From: a virus
IMG/VR virus record: IMGVR_UViG_3300035112_000010
Location: 1-41,292 of that record
Direction: 5' to 3' (one strand)
Length of the DNA: 41,292 nt
Positions 1 through 7,685 of the stretch are shown here, piece by piece; within the stretch, counting starts at the first letter, position 1; each line of letters starts with the position of its first letter. Position numbers and translations under genes: made by a program. The notes under the pieces were generated by a model. The model was not told the origin of the DNA. It saw only the letters and a program-made list of their open reading frames with translations, and searched no databases.

Positions 1-118
1 CCCGCGCTCTCCCAACGGGGCGCCGGCCAATGGTGCGGCTGCCAAGCCCAAGTCGAGCAGCGTCCGGGATTCCCTCCTGTCGTCCATTGGAGAGCTCAGG
101 GAAGGACAGCGGGCCTAA
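1..118 (+). CDS. 3' end of scaffold protein gene (partial; second copy of the end of 40078-41244)
   Basis: The last 38 codons of the scaffold gene, ending in TAA at 116-118. The same sequence closes the intact gene at 40078-41244, because the two ends of the window overlap on a circular map. Four third-position transitions distinguish this copy (positions 10, 19, 37 and 40) and none changes the protein. It is not a separate gene. The stop codon lies inside the hairpin at 113-134, just ahead of the capsid start. Confidence 0.9.
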   Translation, partial: PRSPNGAPANGAAAKPKSSSVRDSLLSSIGELREGQRA

Positions 119-134
119 CCCATAAGGGGTAGGC
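113..134 (+). promoter_or_regulatory. Hairpin spanning scaffold stop and capsid ribosome binding site
   Basis: Positions 113-121 can pair with 126-134 around an ATAA loop, with a single A-G mismatch at 118/129. The left arm contains the scaffold TAA stop. The right arm contains AAGGGG, the ribosome binding site of the capsid gene that starts at 136. Seen: the inverted repeat and its position. Inferred: a ribosome finishing the scaffold gene melts the stem and frees the capsid site, linking the amounts of the two proteins. The same hairpin appears in the right-hand copy at 41239-41260. Confidence 0.6.
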
Positions 135-135
135 T

Positions 136-1167
136 ATGGCCTTTCCGAATCTCTCTGAAATCGTGACGACCACCCTGCGCAATCGCACGGGTGAACTCGC
201 CGACAACATGAGCCGCAACAATGCGCTGCTCGCTCGTTTGTCCCGGCGCGGCAAAATCAAGACCTTCTCGGGCGGCCGTACCATCGTCCAGGAGCTCAAC
301 TACGCCAACAACCAGACTTTCCAGTGGTATTCGGGCTACCAGACCCTGAATATCGCGCCGTCGCAGACCTTCTCCGCGGCGGAATACCCGATCCGTCAGT
401 CGGCAGTGGCAGTCTCGATTTCCGGTCTGGAAGAACTCCAGAACTCAGGCGAAGAGGCCATCATCGACCTGCTCGAAAGCCGTATCGAGAACGCCGAAGA
501 GACGTTCATGAACGGCATGAGCCAGGGCATTTACGGTGACGGCACCGTGACCGGCTCCGTGAACGGTCTCCAGTTGCTGATCGCGACCTCGCCCACTTCG
601 GGTATCGTCGGCGGCATCGACCGGGCGACCTGGACGTTCTGGCAGAACCAGGCGTATTCGTCGGCCACCAATGGCGGCGCGGCGGCGACCGCGGCGAACA
701 TCCAGCAGTACATGGACTCGCTGTGGGTGACGCTGGTCCGCGGCCGTGATTGTCCCGACCTGCTCGTCGCGGACAACAACTACTACAAGCTCTACTGGCA
801 GAGTCTGCAGGCCATCCAGCGCATCGCGAGCGAGAACGGCTCCGGTGAGCATGGCGCGCTCGGCTACCAGTCGCTGAAGTACAACACCGCTGACGTGGTG
901 CTGGACGGCGGCTTCCAGGGCTTCTCAAGCGATCCATTCCCCGGCGAGGTCTCTTCGACCGTCACCGGCGTCGGCGGCGCTCCGACCAACAGCATGTATT
1001 TCATCAACACGAAATACCTGCATTGGCGGCCGCATGCACGCCGCAACATGGTGCCGCTCGATCCCGATCGGTTCTCAGTCAATCAGGATGCCATGGTGAA
1101 GCTCATGGGCTGGGCGGGGAATATGACCCTCAGCAATGCGTTCCTCCAGGGCGTGCTTTCGGCTTAA
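136..1167 (+). CDS. Major capsid protein
   Basis: 343 residues. It follows the scaffold gene directly and precedes a decoration-like gene, the usual place for an HK97-fold coat protein. The N-terminal helix region is rich in polar residues and is followed by an aromatic stretch with a Q-W-Y-S-G-Y motif near residue 60, then an E/A-rich spine-helix-like segment (EELQNSGEEAIIDLLESRIE, about 97-116). The start has AAGGGG eight bases upstream, held in a hairpin. The coat role comes from position, size and overall character. The exact coat family was not determined from sequence alone. Confidence 0.88.
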   Translation: MAFPNLSEIVTTTLRNRTGELADNMSRNNALLARLSRRGKIKTFSGGRTIVQELNYANNQTFQWYSGYQTLNIAPSQTFSAAEYPIRQSAVAVSISGLEELQNSGEEAIIDLLESRIENAEETFMNGMSQGIYGDGTVTGSVNGLQLLIATSPTSGIVGGIDRATWTFWQNQAYSSATNGGAAATAANIQQYMDSLWVTLVRGRDCPDLLVADNNYYKLYWQSLQAIQRIASENGSGEHGALGYQSLKYNTADVVLDGGFQGFSSDPFPGEVSSTVTGVGGAPTNSMYFINTKYLHWRPHARRNMVPLDPDRFSVNQDAMVKLMGWAGNMTLSNAFLQGVLSA

Positions 1168-1179
1168 GGAGCAGCACAC

Positions 1180-1743
1180 ATGACTGTCGCAGGTTTCAAC
1201 ACCATCAACACCGAAGGCATCGACTTCACGGCGATCTATACGGGCTATTCGCAGTCCAGCGCCGTTTCGTCCACCAACGTTCCCGAGTATCCGGGTCCGA
1301 CCGGCCCGTTCACTCTGGGACAGACTGCGCTCGGCACCGACGGTTCGTCCTGGGTCTATGTCCTGGCCGGTGGCACGATCAATGCGGGCGATGTCGTCAT
1401 CATCACCAACACGGCAGCGCTGTGGACGGCGAACGCCATCACCACGATCAACGCGGTCGGCAAGCTCGGTGATCTGGTCGGCGTGGCCCTGGTGGCGATC
1501 ACCTCGGGCTATTATGGCTGGGTCCAGCGGGCAGGCAAGTGTGCCACGCTCAATGTGATCGCGTCCGTGGCCGCGAATGCGCAGTTGCGCACGACCAACA
1601 CGGCGGGCCGTTTGACCGGCACGACCGCGACCGGATCGTCAACGCAGCTGGCTGGCGTGGTTCTGACCACGGCGAACGGCGGCACGGCGGGCGCCTTCGT
1701 TGAGGGCATCCTGAACTTCCCGGTTATCTCGACCGGCGATTGA
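1180..1743 (+). CDS. Putative head decoration protein
   Basis: 187 residues, low in charge and rich in T, G, A and V, with many short beta-prone stretches, as in the DUF2190-type decoration or cement proteins that often follow coat genes. AAGGAG sits eight bases before the ATG. The stop TGA overlaps the next start (ATG at 1743), indicating translational coupling. The assignment rests on composition, size and position next to the coat. A minor tail or other beta-rich virion protein is the alternative. Confidence 0.6.
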   Translation: MTVAGFNTINTEGIDFTAIYTGYSQSSAVSSTNVPEYPGPTGPFTLGQTALGTDGSSWVYVLAGGTINAGDVVIITNTAALWTANAITTINAVGKLGDLVGVALVAITSGYYGWVQRAGKCATLNVIASVAANAQLRTTNTAGRLTGTTATGSSTQLAGVVLTTANGGTAGAFVEGILNFPVISTGD

Positions 1744-2573
1744 TGAACACCTCTCACGAAATCCATGGCAGCGATCCGTCGCTGCCATGGGAGCCGGCGA
1801 ATCTCGAAATCGTTTCGAATTTCGAGAAGGAAATTCTTGCGGCCAATATTCGTGCCAATGCCAGACGCGATCTGCCTTTCATGATCGAGCAGTCCTTCGC
1901 AAAGACGGATGAACCTCTGGCCATCGTGGCAGGAGGCCCGACGCTCAACGATACGATTGGCGATCTACGCCAGTTTCGCCATGTCATGGTTTGCGGGTCT
2001 GCTCATGATCATGTCGTTTCGCTTGGCATAAAGCCGACCTACGCAACGTTCTGCGATGCAATGCCGTCGCCTCCTTTCTTCTCGCAGAAGCAGAAGGACT
2101 GTCATTACCTGCTTGCCACGCAATGTGATCCGTCGCTGTTCGATCATCTGTCGGACTGCCTGATATCCATGTGGGATCTGAACGGATACGTCGCTGCCAG
2201 CGAGTTTGAAGGTCGCGGACGCATCAATGGCGGAACCACGATGGCGATGCGCGCGCCAGCTATCGGCCTCGTGCTCGGGTACAGCGATTTTCATTTCTTC
2301 GGGGTGGACTCGTCCTTTCCGAACGAACGCGATCGGCATGCATACGACTATGAGGACGAGAGCGAAATTCTGCCGGTGGTTCACGTCAGGATCAACGATC
2401 GCGTTTTTCGCACGACAAACCAATTCATTGCCCAAGCGCAGGACTTTCAGTCGATCTGCACCCACTACGGGACGATGTTTTCCGTGAAGGTCTATGGCGA
2501 CAGCCTGATGGGCGCTGTCTGGAAGGACATGAACGACAAGGTTTTGGCTTTATTCAAGCGGGAGAGTAATTGA
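1743..2573 (+). CDS. DUF115/MptE-like Rossmann-fold protein
   Basis: 276 residues. Near residue 62 there is the motif VAGGPTLND, followed by VMVCGSAHDH about 25 residues later. This resembles the glycine-rich loop of DUF115 proteins (6-hydroxymethylpterin diphosphokinase MptE-like; also the core of Maf flagellin-modification enzymes). INGGTTMAMRA and HFFGVDSSF further on fit the same fold. The start ATG overlaps the previous stop, and its own stop TGA overlaps the next ATG at 2573. In a capsid cluster it might modify a virion or surface sugar, but that is inference. Substrate and activity are unknown. Family call moderately sure. Confidence 0.6.
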   Translation: MNTSHEIHGSDPSLPWEPANLEIVSNFEKEILAANIRANARRDLPFMIEQSFAKTDEPLAIVAGGPTLNDTIGDLRQFRHVMVCGSAHDHVVSLGIKPTYATFCDAMPSPPFFSQKQKDCHYLLATQCDPSLFDHLSDCLISMWDLNGYVAASEFEGRGRINGGTTMAMRAPAIGLVLGYSDFHFFGVDSSFPNERDRHAYDYEDESEILPVVHVRINDRVFRTTNQFIAQAQDFQSICTHYGTMFSVKVYGDSLMGAVWKDMNDKVLALFKRESN

Positions 2574-3352
2574 TGTCCGACACCTACACCGATTTTCGGC
2601 CCATGACGGGGATGGATCGCGCGTCGATCGATTCCCAAGGCTATGGCATGGTCCAGTACGGGCCGACAGACGATAAGCTGATCGTCGGCTTCTACAAGAA
2701 ATCCGTTCTCAATCAGGCGCGCTCGCGCGAGATGGGTAAGCCGGTCCATGAGGGCCGGGATTTCGTCAAGATCCAGCATCCCGGCGAGACGCTCAATATC
2801 GTCGATCGGCCGGTCAAGGACGACGACAAGCAGCGTTGGCCGCGGCAGTGGCACAGCTATCAGCAGGGCGTGCGGCAGATGCCGGACGGTGTGCCGATCA
2901 ATCTGCTGTTTCCGGCCAAGCCCGAAATCGAGACCATGCTGCGCGGCTACAACATCCACACCGTGGAGCAGCTTGCGGGGCTCTCTGGTGAGGCCATCAG
3001 CACGGTGGGCATGGGCGCCCAGGAATGGGTCAACGCTGCCCAGCGCTATCTGGAGCGCGCTAACAAGGGCGTGAACCACCATCAGTTCGAGAAGGCGCTG
3101 GCCGAGAAGGATGCGCAGATCGCCGCCCTGACCCGCCAAGTGGCCGAGATCACGGCTCTCGTGCGGCAGCAGCAGAGCCCTCAGCAGCAGGCCACGAACC
3201 CGCAGAACTACGATTTCCAGACCAGCCAGATCAACGCCACGCATCAAAGCGTGGACATGCCGTACACGCCGCCCGGCGCCGAGTTCGTCCAGGACTTGTC
3301 GGGCATGACTGCACCGAAGCGACGCGGGCGTCCGCCCAAAGTCCGAAACTAG
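2573..3352 (+). CDS. Conserved phage protein with helix-hairpin-like segment and AT-hook-like tail
   Basis: 259 residues from the ATG that overlaps the preceding TGA. Residues around 120-165 (YNIHTVEQLAGLSGEAISTV and following) read like a helix-hairpin-helix fold, often seen in DNA-contacting proteins. A coiled-coil-like stretch follows (EKALAEKDAQIAALTRQVAE), then a Q-rich linker. The C-terminus is PKRRGRPPK, which matches the minor-groove AT-hook core RGRP. Nucleic-acid contact in the capsid is possible, but no function is known. It lies between the DUF115 gene and a small structural-type gene. Confidence 0.55.
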   Translation: MSDTYTDFRPMTGMDRASIDSQGYGMVQYGPTDDKLIVGFYKKSVLNQARSREMGKPVHEGRDFVKIQHPGETLNIVDRPVKDDDKQRWPRQWHSYQQGVRQMPDGVPINLLFPAKPEIETMLRGYNIHTVEQLAGLSGEAISTVGMGAQEWVNAAQRYLERANKGVNHHQFEKALAEKDAQIAALTRQVAEITALVRQQQSPQQQATNPQNYDFQTSQINATHQSVDMPYTPPGAEFVQDLSGMTAPKRRGRPPKVRN

Positions 3353-3362
3353 GAGAACAGGA

Positions 3363-3731
3363 ATGTCCAAAGCAGCAGATTTGATGCCTCTTGGGTTTTC
3401 GTGGCCGCTGGCGCAGGCCATTGGCTATTCGTCTGTCGCGATCACGGCGGCTGGCACTACCAGCACCGACGCGACCGCGTGCGATACGCAGAACTCGATC
3501 TTCATCATGACGGCGACCGGCTCCGACGGCATTCGCATGAGCACGGCCGTGCCGATCATGAAGCCGATCATGGTGGTGAACACGTCAGGCTCCACGGGCA
3601 AGGTCTATCCGTTCACGGGCGGCAACTTCAACGGCGGCTCGACCGATGCCGGCATTTCGGTGGCGACCCTGAAAGCCATCATCATCATGCGGCTGACCTC
3701 GACGCTGTGGCTCTCCAACCTCTCGGCGTAG
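3363..3731 (+). CDS. Small structural-type protein, unknown
   Basis: 122 residues, rich in T, S, G, A and I, with few charges, beta-prone throughout. It begins after AGGAGAACAGG, a strong ribosome binding site, and ends four bases before the next gene. Composition is like the decoration-type protein at 1180-1743 and the proteins at 33136-33573 and 35918-36400. Probably a minor head or head-tail component. I recognise no specific family. Confidence 0.5.
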   Translation: MSKAADLMPLGFSWPLAQAIGYSSVAITAAGTTSTDATACDTQNSIFIMTATGSDGIRMSTAVPIMKPIMVVNTSGSTGKVYPFTGGNFNGGSTDAGISVATLKAIIIMRLTSTLWLSNLSA

Positions 3732-3734
3732 GTC

Positions 3735-4688
3735 ATGGCGCAGCTGAATTTGTTACAAATTATTCAAGCCATTACCGGCGAGCTCGGCCTGATCCAGCCC
3801 GCCGCAGTCATTGGCGCGACCGATTTGCAGACGGTTCAGCTTTACAATCTGGTCAACCGCGAGGGCGACAACCTCAAGCGGATGCATGATTGGACGCAGT
3901 TGCAGACGCTGTTCACGCTCAACGTGGCGGCGCCAACGGTCACGACCGGAAATGTCACGCTGGGCTCTGCGATCATTACCGGCATTCCGAGCACGGCAGC
4001 GATTACGGCCGAAACCTTCGTGGTGACTGGCAGCAATATCCCGGTAGCGGCGCGGGTGCTGTCGGTCGATAGCGCAACGCAAGTCACCATGGACATGGTG
4101 GCGACCGCGAGCGCGACCGCAACGACGCTGACCTTTGCGAAGGACACCTACCCGGAGAACTCCGACTTTGACCGCTTCCTCAACGGGACGGCCTGGGACA
4201 GAACCAACCGGTGGGCGCTGATCGGACCGGACAGCCCGCAGCTGGATGAATACCATCGTTCCGGCATTGTCACGACAGGCCCGCGGCGACACTTTCGGCA
4301 GGTCGGCAATCTGACGGCCGGCACCTATCGCATCTGGCCGCCTCCGGGAAGCGGCGATACGCCGTTCCAGATCGCCTGGGAATACCTGTCGCTGAATTGG
4401 GTTCGCAATGTCGGCGGCACGCTGCAAGCCAGCATGACGGCCGATACCGACACGCCGATCCTCGATAGCCAAGCGCTGATCCTGGGCGGCAAATGGCGCT
4501 TTCTGCAGGCCAAGGGCATTCCGACCGCAGCCTCGATGCAGACCGAATATCTCGACTACGTGCAGCAGCTGATTGCGCGCGATGGTGGCGCACCGACGCT
4601 GACCATGGGCCGGCGCTATACGCCATACCTGCTCAATGCATGGAACGTGCAGGACGGAAACTGGCCAGCCGGGAGCGGTTCTGCATGA
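3735..4688 (+). CDS. Putative head-tail adaptor protein (P22 gp4-like position)
   Basis: 317 residues. The N-terminal 45 residues are helical (LLQIIQAITGELGLIQPAAV, then QTVQLYNLVNREGDNLKR), typical of adaptor proteins that dock under the portal in short-tailed phages, and W-T-Q-L-Q follows. The middle is beta-rich, with repeated T/V/A segments that could form an inserted domain. Its stop overlaps the start of the next gene (ATGA at 4685). The order coat-...-adaptor-hub matches podoviruses. Alternative: tail tubular protein A-like. Family certainty is moderate. Confidence 0.55.
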   Translation: MAQLNLLQIIQAITGELGLIQPAAVIGATDLQTVQLYNLVNREGDNLKRMHDWTQLQTLFTLNVAAPTVTTGNVTLGSAIITGIPSTAAITAETFVVTGSNIPVAARVLSVDSATQVTMDMVATASATATTLTFAKDTYPENSDFDRFLNGTAWDRTNRWALIGPDSPQLDEYHRSGIVTTGPRRHFRQVGNLTAGTYRIWPPPGSGDTPFQIAWEYLSLNWVRNVGGTLQASMTADTDTPILDSQALILGGKWRFLQAKGIPTAASMQTEYLDYVQQLIARDGGAPTLTMGRRYTPYLLNAWNVQDGNWPAGSGSA

Positions 4689-6307
4689 GGCCAACGCTTG
4701 CCATGCAGATGGACAAGAAGTCCGCCAATCGCTTGATGGCGGGCACGGGACAGGCGTTCCCGATGTCCATTCCTGCCTCGGTCAAGGGCTGGGATCAGAT
4801 TTCTTCCCTCGCCGACATGCCGCCCGATCACGCGGTGCAGCTCGACAACTGGATTCCCCGGCCGGGCTATCTCGAAATCCGCCGCGGCTCGCGTTCATGG
4901 GCTTCGGGTATCGGCACGAGTTCATCACCTGTCGAAACCATCATGGCCTACAACTCGCCGAACCTGGGCAATTCAAAACTGTTCGCGATCGGGGGCGGCG
5001 CAATCTATGACGTGACGGCCGGCGGCGCGGCCACGATCACGACCATTACCGGGCTCTCCAGCAACCGCTGGCAATACTGCAACTTCACCAATGCGGCGGT
5101 GGCGGCATGGCTCGTGGCGGCAGATGGCGTCGATACGCCGGTCATCTATGACGGCTCTGTCTGGGCGACGATGACGCTCTCTGGCGTCACCGTGAACGAC
5201 ATTTCGTCGTGGACGGCATGGAAGGGGCGTCTGTGGTGTACGCTCGCCAATTCAACAGCCGTCGGCTATCTCGGCAATAGCGCGATTTCGGGGGCGGTGA
5301 CCAAGTTCGACCTCGGTCAGCAGATGACGCGCGGCGGCTTCATCATCGCGATCGCAACATGGACGCAGGATTCCAAACAGACCGTTGACGAGTACATTGC
5401 GTTCATTTCCTCGCGCGGCCAGGTGATCGTCTATCAGGGAACCGACCCGAGCACGGCGAACACCTTTGCGCTGGTCGGGGTCTATGACATCGGCGCCCCG
5501 ATCGGAAAGCGTTGTTTCCTGCGCATTTCTGGCAATCTCTGGGTTATCTGCGTCGATGGCATCCTGCCAATGTCGGAGATGCTGACGCAGGATCGCGCCG
5601 CGGCCGCCAAGGTGGCGCCGACTACCATGATCCAGAACGCCATGATGAACTCGGCGCGGCTCTATAGCGGCAATTTCGGCTGGCAGTTCATCGAGTATGC
5701 CAAGAGCCAGCTCGCAATCCTGAACATTCCCCAGGTCGAGAACAACACCTCCGTCCAGTACGTCATGAACACGCTCACCGGCGCATGGTGCCAGTTCACC
5801 GGCATGTCAGCGAACTGCTGGGAAGTCCTCAATGACGTGCCGTATTTCGGCGCGAACGATGGGCGCGTGTATCAGTGGGACTACGGTTCTGGCGACTTCA
5901 TCAACGATGAAAACCTGCCGATCACGGCGACCGTGCAAACGGCCTTCAACTATTTCGACAGCCGCGGGCATCTGAAGCGCTGGACTATGGTGCGGCCGAT
6001 CCTGACGACCGACGGCAGCGTGACCCCGGGTGTCGGGCTCAACATCGATTTCGGAACGGATGCGCCGATCTCGATCCCTTCGACTGCCACGACCGTGAGC
6101 GCGCTCTGGGATGTCGCGCTCTGGGATGTGGCCACATGGCCGCTCAATTCATCTCTGGTCGCGAACTGGACCACGGTGGAGGGCATCGGGCAATGCTGCT
6201 CGATCCTGACCAAGGTTTCGACGGTCCAGAACGGGCAGGCAAATGGCGTTGTGCTGCAGCTGAATGGCTGGGATCTGATCGCAGAGCCGGGGAGGGCTTT
6301 CTTCTGA
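4685..6307 (+). CDS. Putative tail hub / DNA stabilisation protein (P22 gp10-like or tail tubular B-like)
   Basis: 540 residues from ATG 4685, which overlaps the upstream stop; a longer upstream reading would overlap the adaptor gene by nearly 200 bases. Near the N-terminus, LDNWIPRPGYLEIRRGSRSW is the kind of 'ENW.P..G.L..R.G' segment that opens podoviral tail-hub proteins. The rest is beta-rich and W/G-rich (SGNFGWQFIEYAKSQLAIL; VALWDVATWPLNSSL), like a propeller or beta-sandwich hub. It would plug the portal channel after packaging. Identity is inferred from sequence character and order. Confidence 0.6.
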   Translation: MRPTLAMQMDKKSANRLMAGTGQAFPMSIPASVKGWDQISSLADMPPDHAVQLDNWIPRPGYLEIRRGSRSWASGIGTSSSPVETIMAYNSPNLGNSKLFAIGGGAIYDVTAGGAATITTITGLSSNRWQYCNFTNAAVAAWLVAADGVDTPVIYDGSVWATMTLSGVTVNDISSWTAWKGRLWCTLANSTAVGYLGNSAISGAVTKFDLGQQMTRGGFIIAIATWTQDSKQTVDEYIAFISSRGQVIVYQGTDPSTANTFALVGVYDIGAPIGKRCFLRISGNLWVICVDGILPMSEMLTQDRAAAAKVAPTTMIQNAMMNSARLYSGNFGWQFIEYAKSQLAILNIPQVENNTSVQYVMNTLTGAWCQFTGMSANCWEVLNDVPYFGANDGRVYQWDYGSGDFINDENLPITATVQTAFNYFDSRGHLKRWTMVRPILTTDGSVTPGVGLNIDFGTDAPISIPSTATTVSALWDVALWDVATWPLNSSLVANWTTVEGIGQCCSILTKVSTVQNGQANGVVLQLNGWDLIAEPGRAFF

Positions 6308-6450
6308 TGAAAGGCTTTCCGGAAATTCGGGCGAGAGCGGCTTCTGAACCATCCCCCAAGCATGCTCGGGTTTGTGAGGTATCCGCTAGCTCCGACTTCT
6401 CCCTTTCGGGCTCGCCCACAGCCCTCATAGCATGCGAGGTGCGGCTATGA
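6307..6450 (+). CDS. Possible 47-residue coupled ORF
   Basis: ATG at 6307 overlaps the stop of the tail-hub gene, and its TGA overlaps the ATG of the acetyltransferase-like gene at 6447, so the three would be translationally coupled. The sequence is S/P/A-rich with no known domain. Its first 13 bases (ATGAAAGGCTTTC) are repeated exactly at the start of the next gene 140 bases later, so this stretch could be an insertion or partial duplication ahead of the old start. It may not encode a useful protein. Confidence 0.3.
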   Translation: MKGFPEIRARAASEPSPKHARVCEVSASSDFSLSGSPTALIACEVRL

Positions 6451-6863
6451 AAGGCTTTCTGCTCGGCAGGGACGTGGAAGTGGCCGCCTGGGCCTTCAAG
6501 ACGTTCGGCTTTCACCCGACGCAATACTGCATGGCCGTGGGCATCCTGCAGGACGGCCTTTTGGTCGGAGCCTGCATGTTTCACGCGCACAACGGCCCCG
6601 ATGTCGAGCTTTCCTACTATGGGCCGAAGACGTTGACGTTGGGCCTTGTGAAGGGGCTGGCAAAGATCGCTGTCGAGCATCTCGGGGTGTCGCGGGTCAC
6701 GGCGCGCACGGCGCGATCGAACAAGACCATGACGCGCGGGATTCGCAAGGTCGGGTTCGAGTTCGAGGGCGTTCGCAAGTGCGGCTACGGCAATCAGGAC
6801 GCAATCATGTATGGCCTTTATGGCAAGAACCTCGCCAGACTTGCGGGAAAGGCGCTGCATTAG
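6447..6863 (+). CDS. GNAT-like acetyltransferase-fold virion-region protein
   Basis: 138 residues. The pattern is that of a compact GNAT fold: an early beta segment (QYCMAVGILQDGLLVGACMF), a central strand (DVELSYYG), a helix, then ARTARSNKTMTRGIRKVGFE, which matches the GNAT motif where N...R..L...GF marks the end of the acetyl-CoA site, and Y-G-N-Q-D-A-I-M-Y-G-L at the end. Proteins of this shape commonly sit next to internal virion genes in podoviruses. It starts after GAGG in 'gcgaggtgcggct'. Whether it still binds acetyl-CoA cannot be told here. Confidence 0.6.
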   Translation: MKGFLLGRDVEVAAWAFKTFGFHPTQYCMAVGILQDGLLVGACMFHAHNGPDVELSYYGPKTLTLGLVKGLAKIAVEHLGVSRVTARTARSNKTMTRGIRKVGFEFEGVRKCGYGNQDAIMYGLYGKNLARLAGKALH

Positions 6864-7676
6864 ATGAGCTTCGGCGCACCCAAAGCCCCCGATCCGACGG
6901 CAACTGCGAATGCACAGCAGCAGTATAATGTTGAAGCTGCAGGCGCACAGAACAGGGCGAATTCATACAATCAGGAAACCCCGTTCGGCTCGGTCAGCTA
7001 TGTGGCCGACGCGAGCAGCCCATCCGGCTATCGCGTCGTCACCAACACCGGCGCTACGGGACAGAAGCTGCTGGGTGCCGCGTCCAATCTCGCGGACAAT
7101 TCAGTTGGCATGTATTCGCAAGCGCCGAATCTCGATGCGGTCACGGGCGACACAGCGAAGCTGCTGAACTCATGGCAGCAGCGGTATGTTCAGCCGATTT
7201 TCAATCAGCAGGATTCCAACCTTGAGGCGCAACTGCGCAGCCAGGGCCTGACGCCGGGCTCGGAAGCCTACAACAACGCCAAGAACCTTCTCGCCCGCAA
7301 TCAGGGCGATGTCACCAATGATTATCTGACCAAAAACGAAGCTCAGGCTTATGGCCAAGCCCTGCAAAACTATCAGCTGCCGCTGGAGACCATTGGCGGC
7401 CTGTTTCAGACGGCAGCTCCAGGCCAATTCCAGCAGACGCCAACTGCATCGATTCAGCCGGCCAACTATCAGGGCGCGGTGCAGGCAAACTACGAAAACC
7501 AGATGAAGAACTATGAGAACACCTGGAACAACATCGGGAAGCTGGGCGGCTCGGTCTTGAACCTCGCCATGGCGCCGACGACCGGGGGCACCTCGATGGC
7601 CGGGATGTTCGGTAAGGGTCCGGGCGGGGGCTGGGGAAACATGTTCATGGGCGGCGGCAGCCCGACGGGATTGTGA
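6864..7676 (+). CDS. Putative internal virion / tail assembly protein
   Basis: 270 residues, beginning FGAPKAPDPTATANAQQQYN, an opening common in podoviral internal virion proteins. It is Q/N/A-rich and largely helical through the middle (LEAQLRSQGLTPGSEAYNNA), and ends in a glycine/methionine-rich tail (GKGPGGGWGNMFMGGG). It is first of three adjacent proteins (this, 7686-9089, 9089-10708) that together resemble the ejection-protein set of short-tailed phages. Individual function is unknown. Confidence 0.6.
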   Translation: MSFGAPKAPDPTATANAQQQYNVEAAGAQNRANSYNQETPFGSVSYVADASSPSGYRVVTNTGATGQKLLGAASNLADNSVGMYSQAPNLDAVTGDTAKLLNSWQQRYVQPIFNQQDSNLEAQLRSQGLTPGSEAYNNAKNLLARNQGDVTNDYLTKNEAQAYGQALQNYQLPLETIGGLFQTAAPGQFQQTPTASIQPANYQGAVQANYENQMKNYENTWNNIGKLGGSVLNLAMAPTTGGTSMAGMFGKGPGGGWGNMFMGGGSPTGL

Positions 7677-7685
7677 GGGAGCCTT

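Larger units (their letters stand above)
1..166. repeat. Terminal overlap, left copy (matches 41127-41292)
   Basis: Positions 1-166 match 41127-41292 base for base except at 10, 19, 37 and 40. The overlap covers the scaffold 3' end, the scaffold-capsid junction and the first codons of the capsid gene. This is what a circular or circularly permuted genome gives when it is linearised at an arbitrary point. The differences are all silent transitions in the scaffold frame, so they look like real strain variation in the sampled population rather than sequencing error. A packaged terminal repeat is the less likely alternative. Confidence 0.9.

Noticed and set aside
2492-3421. 309-residue antisense frame
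   Set aside because: Opposite the 259-residue plus-strand gene, which is coupled to its neighbours; composition is shadow-like.
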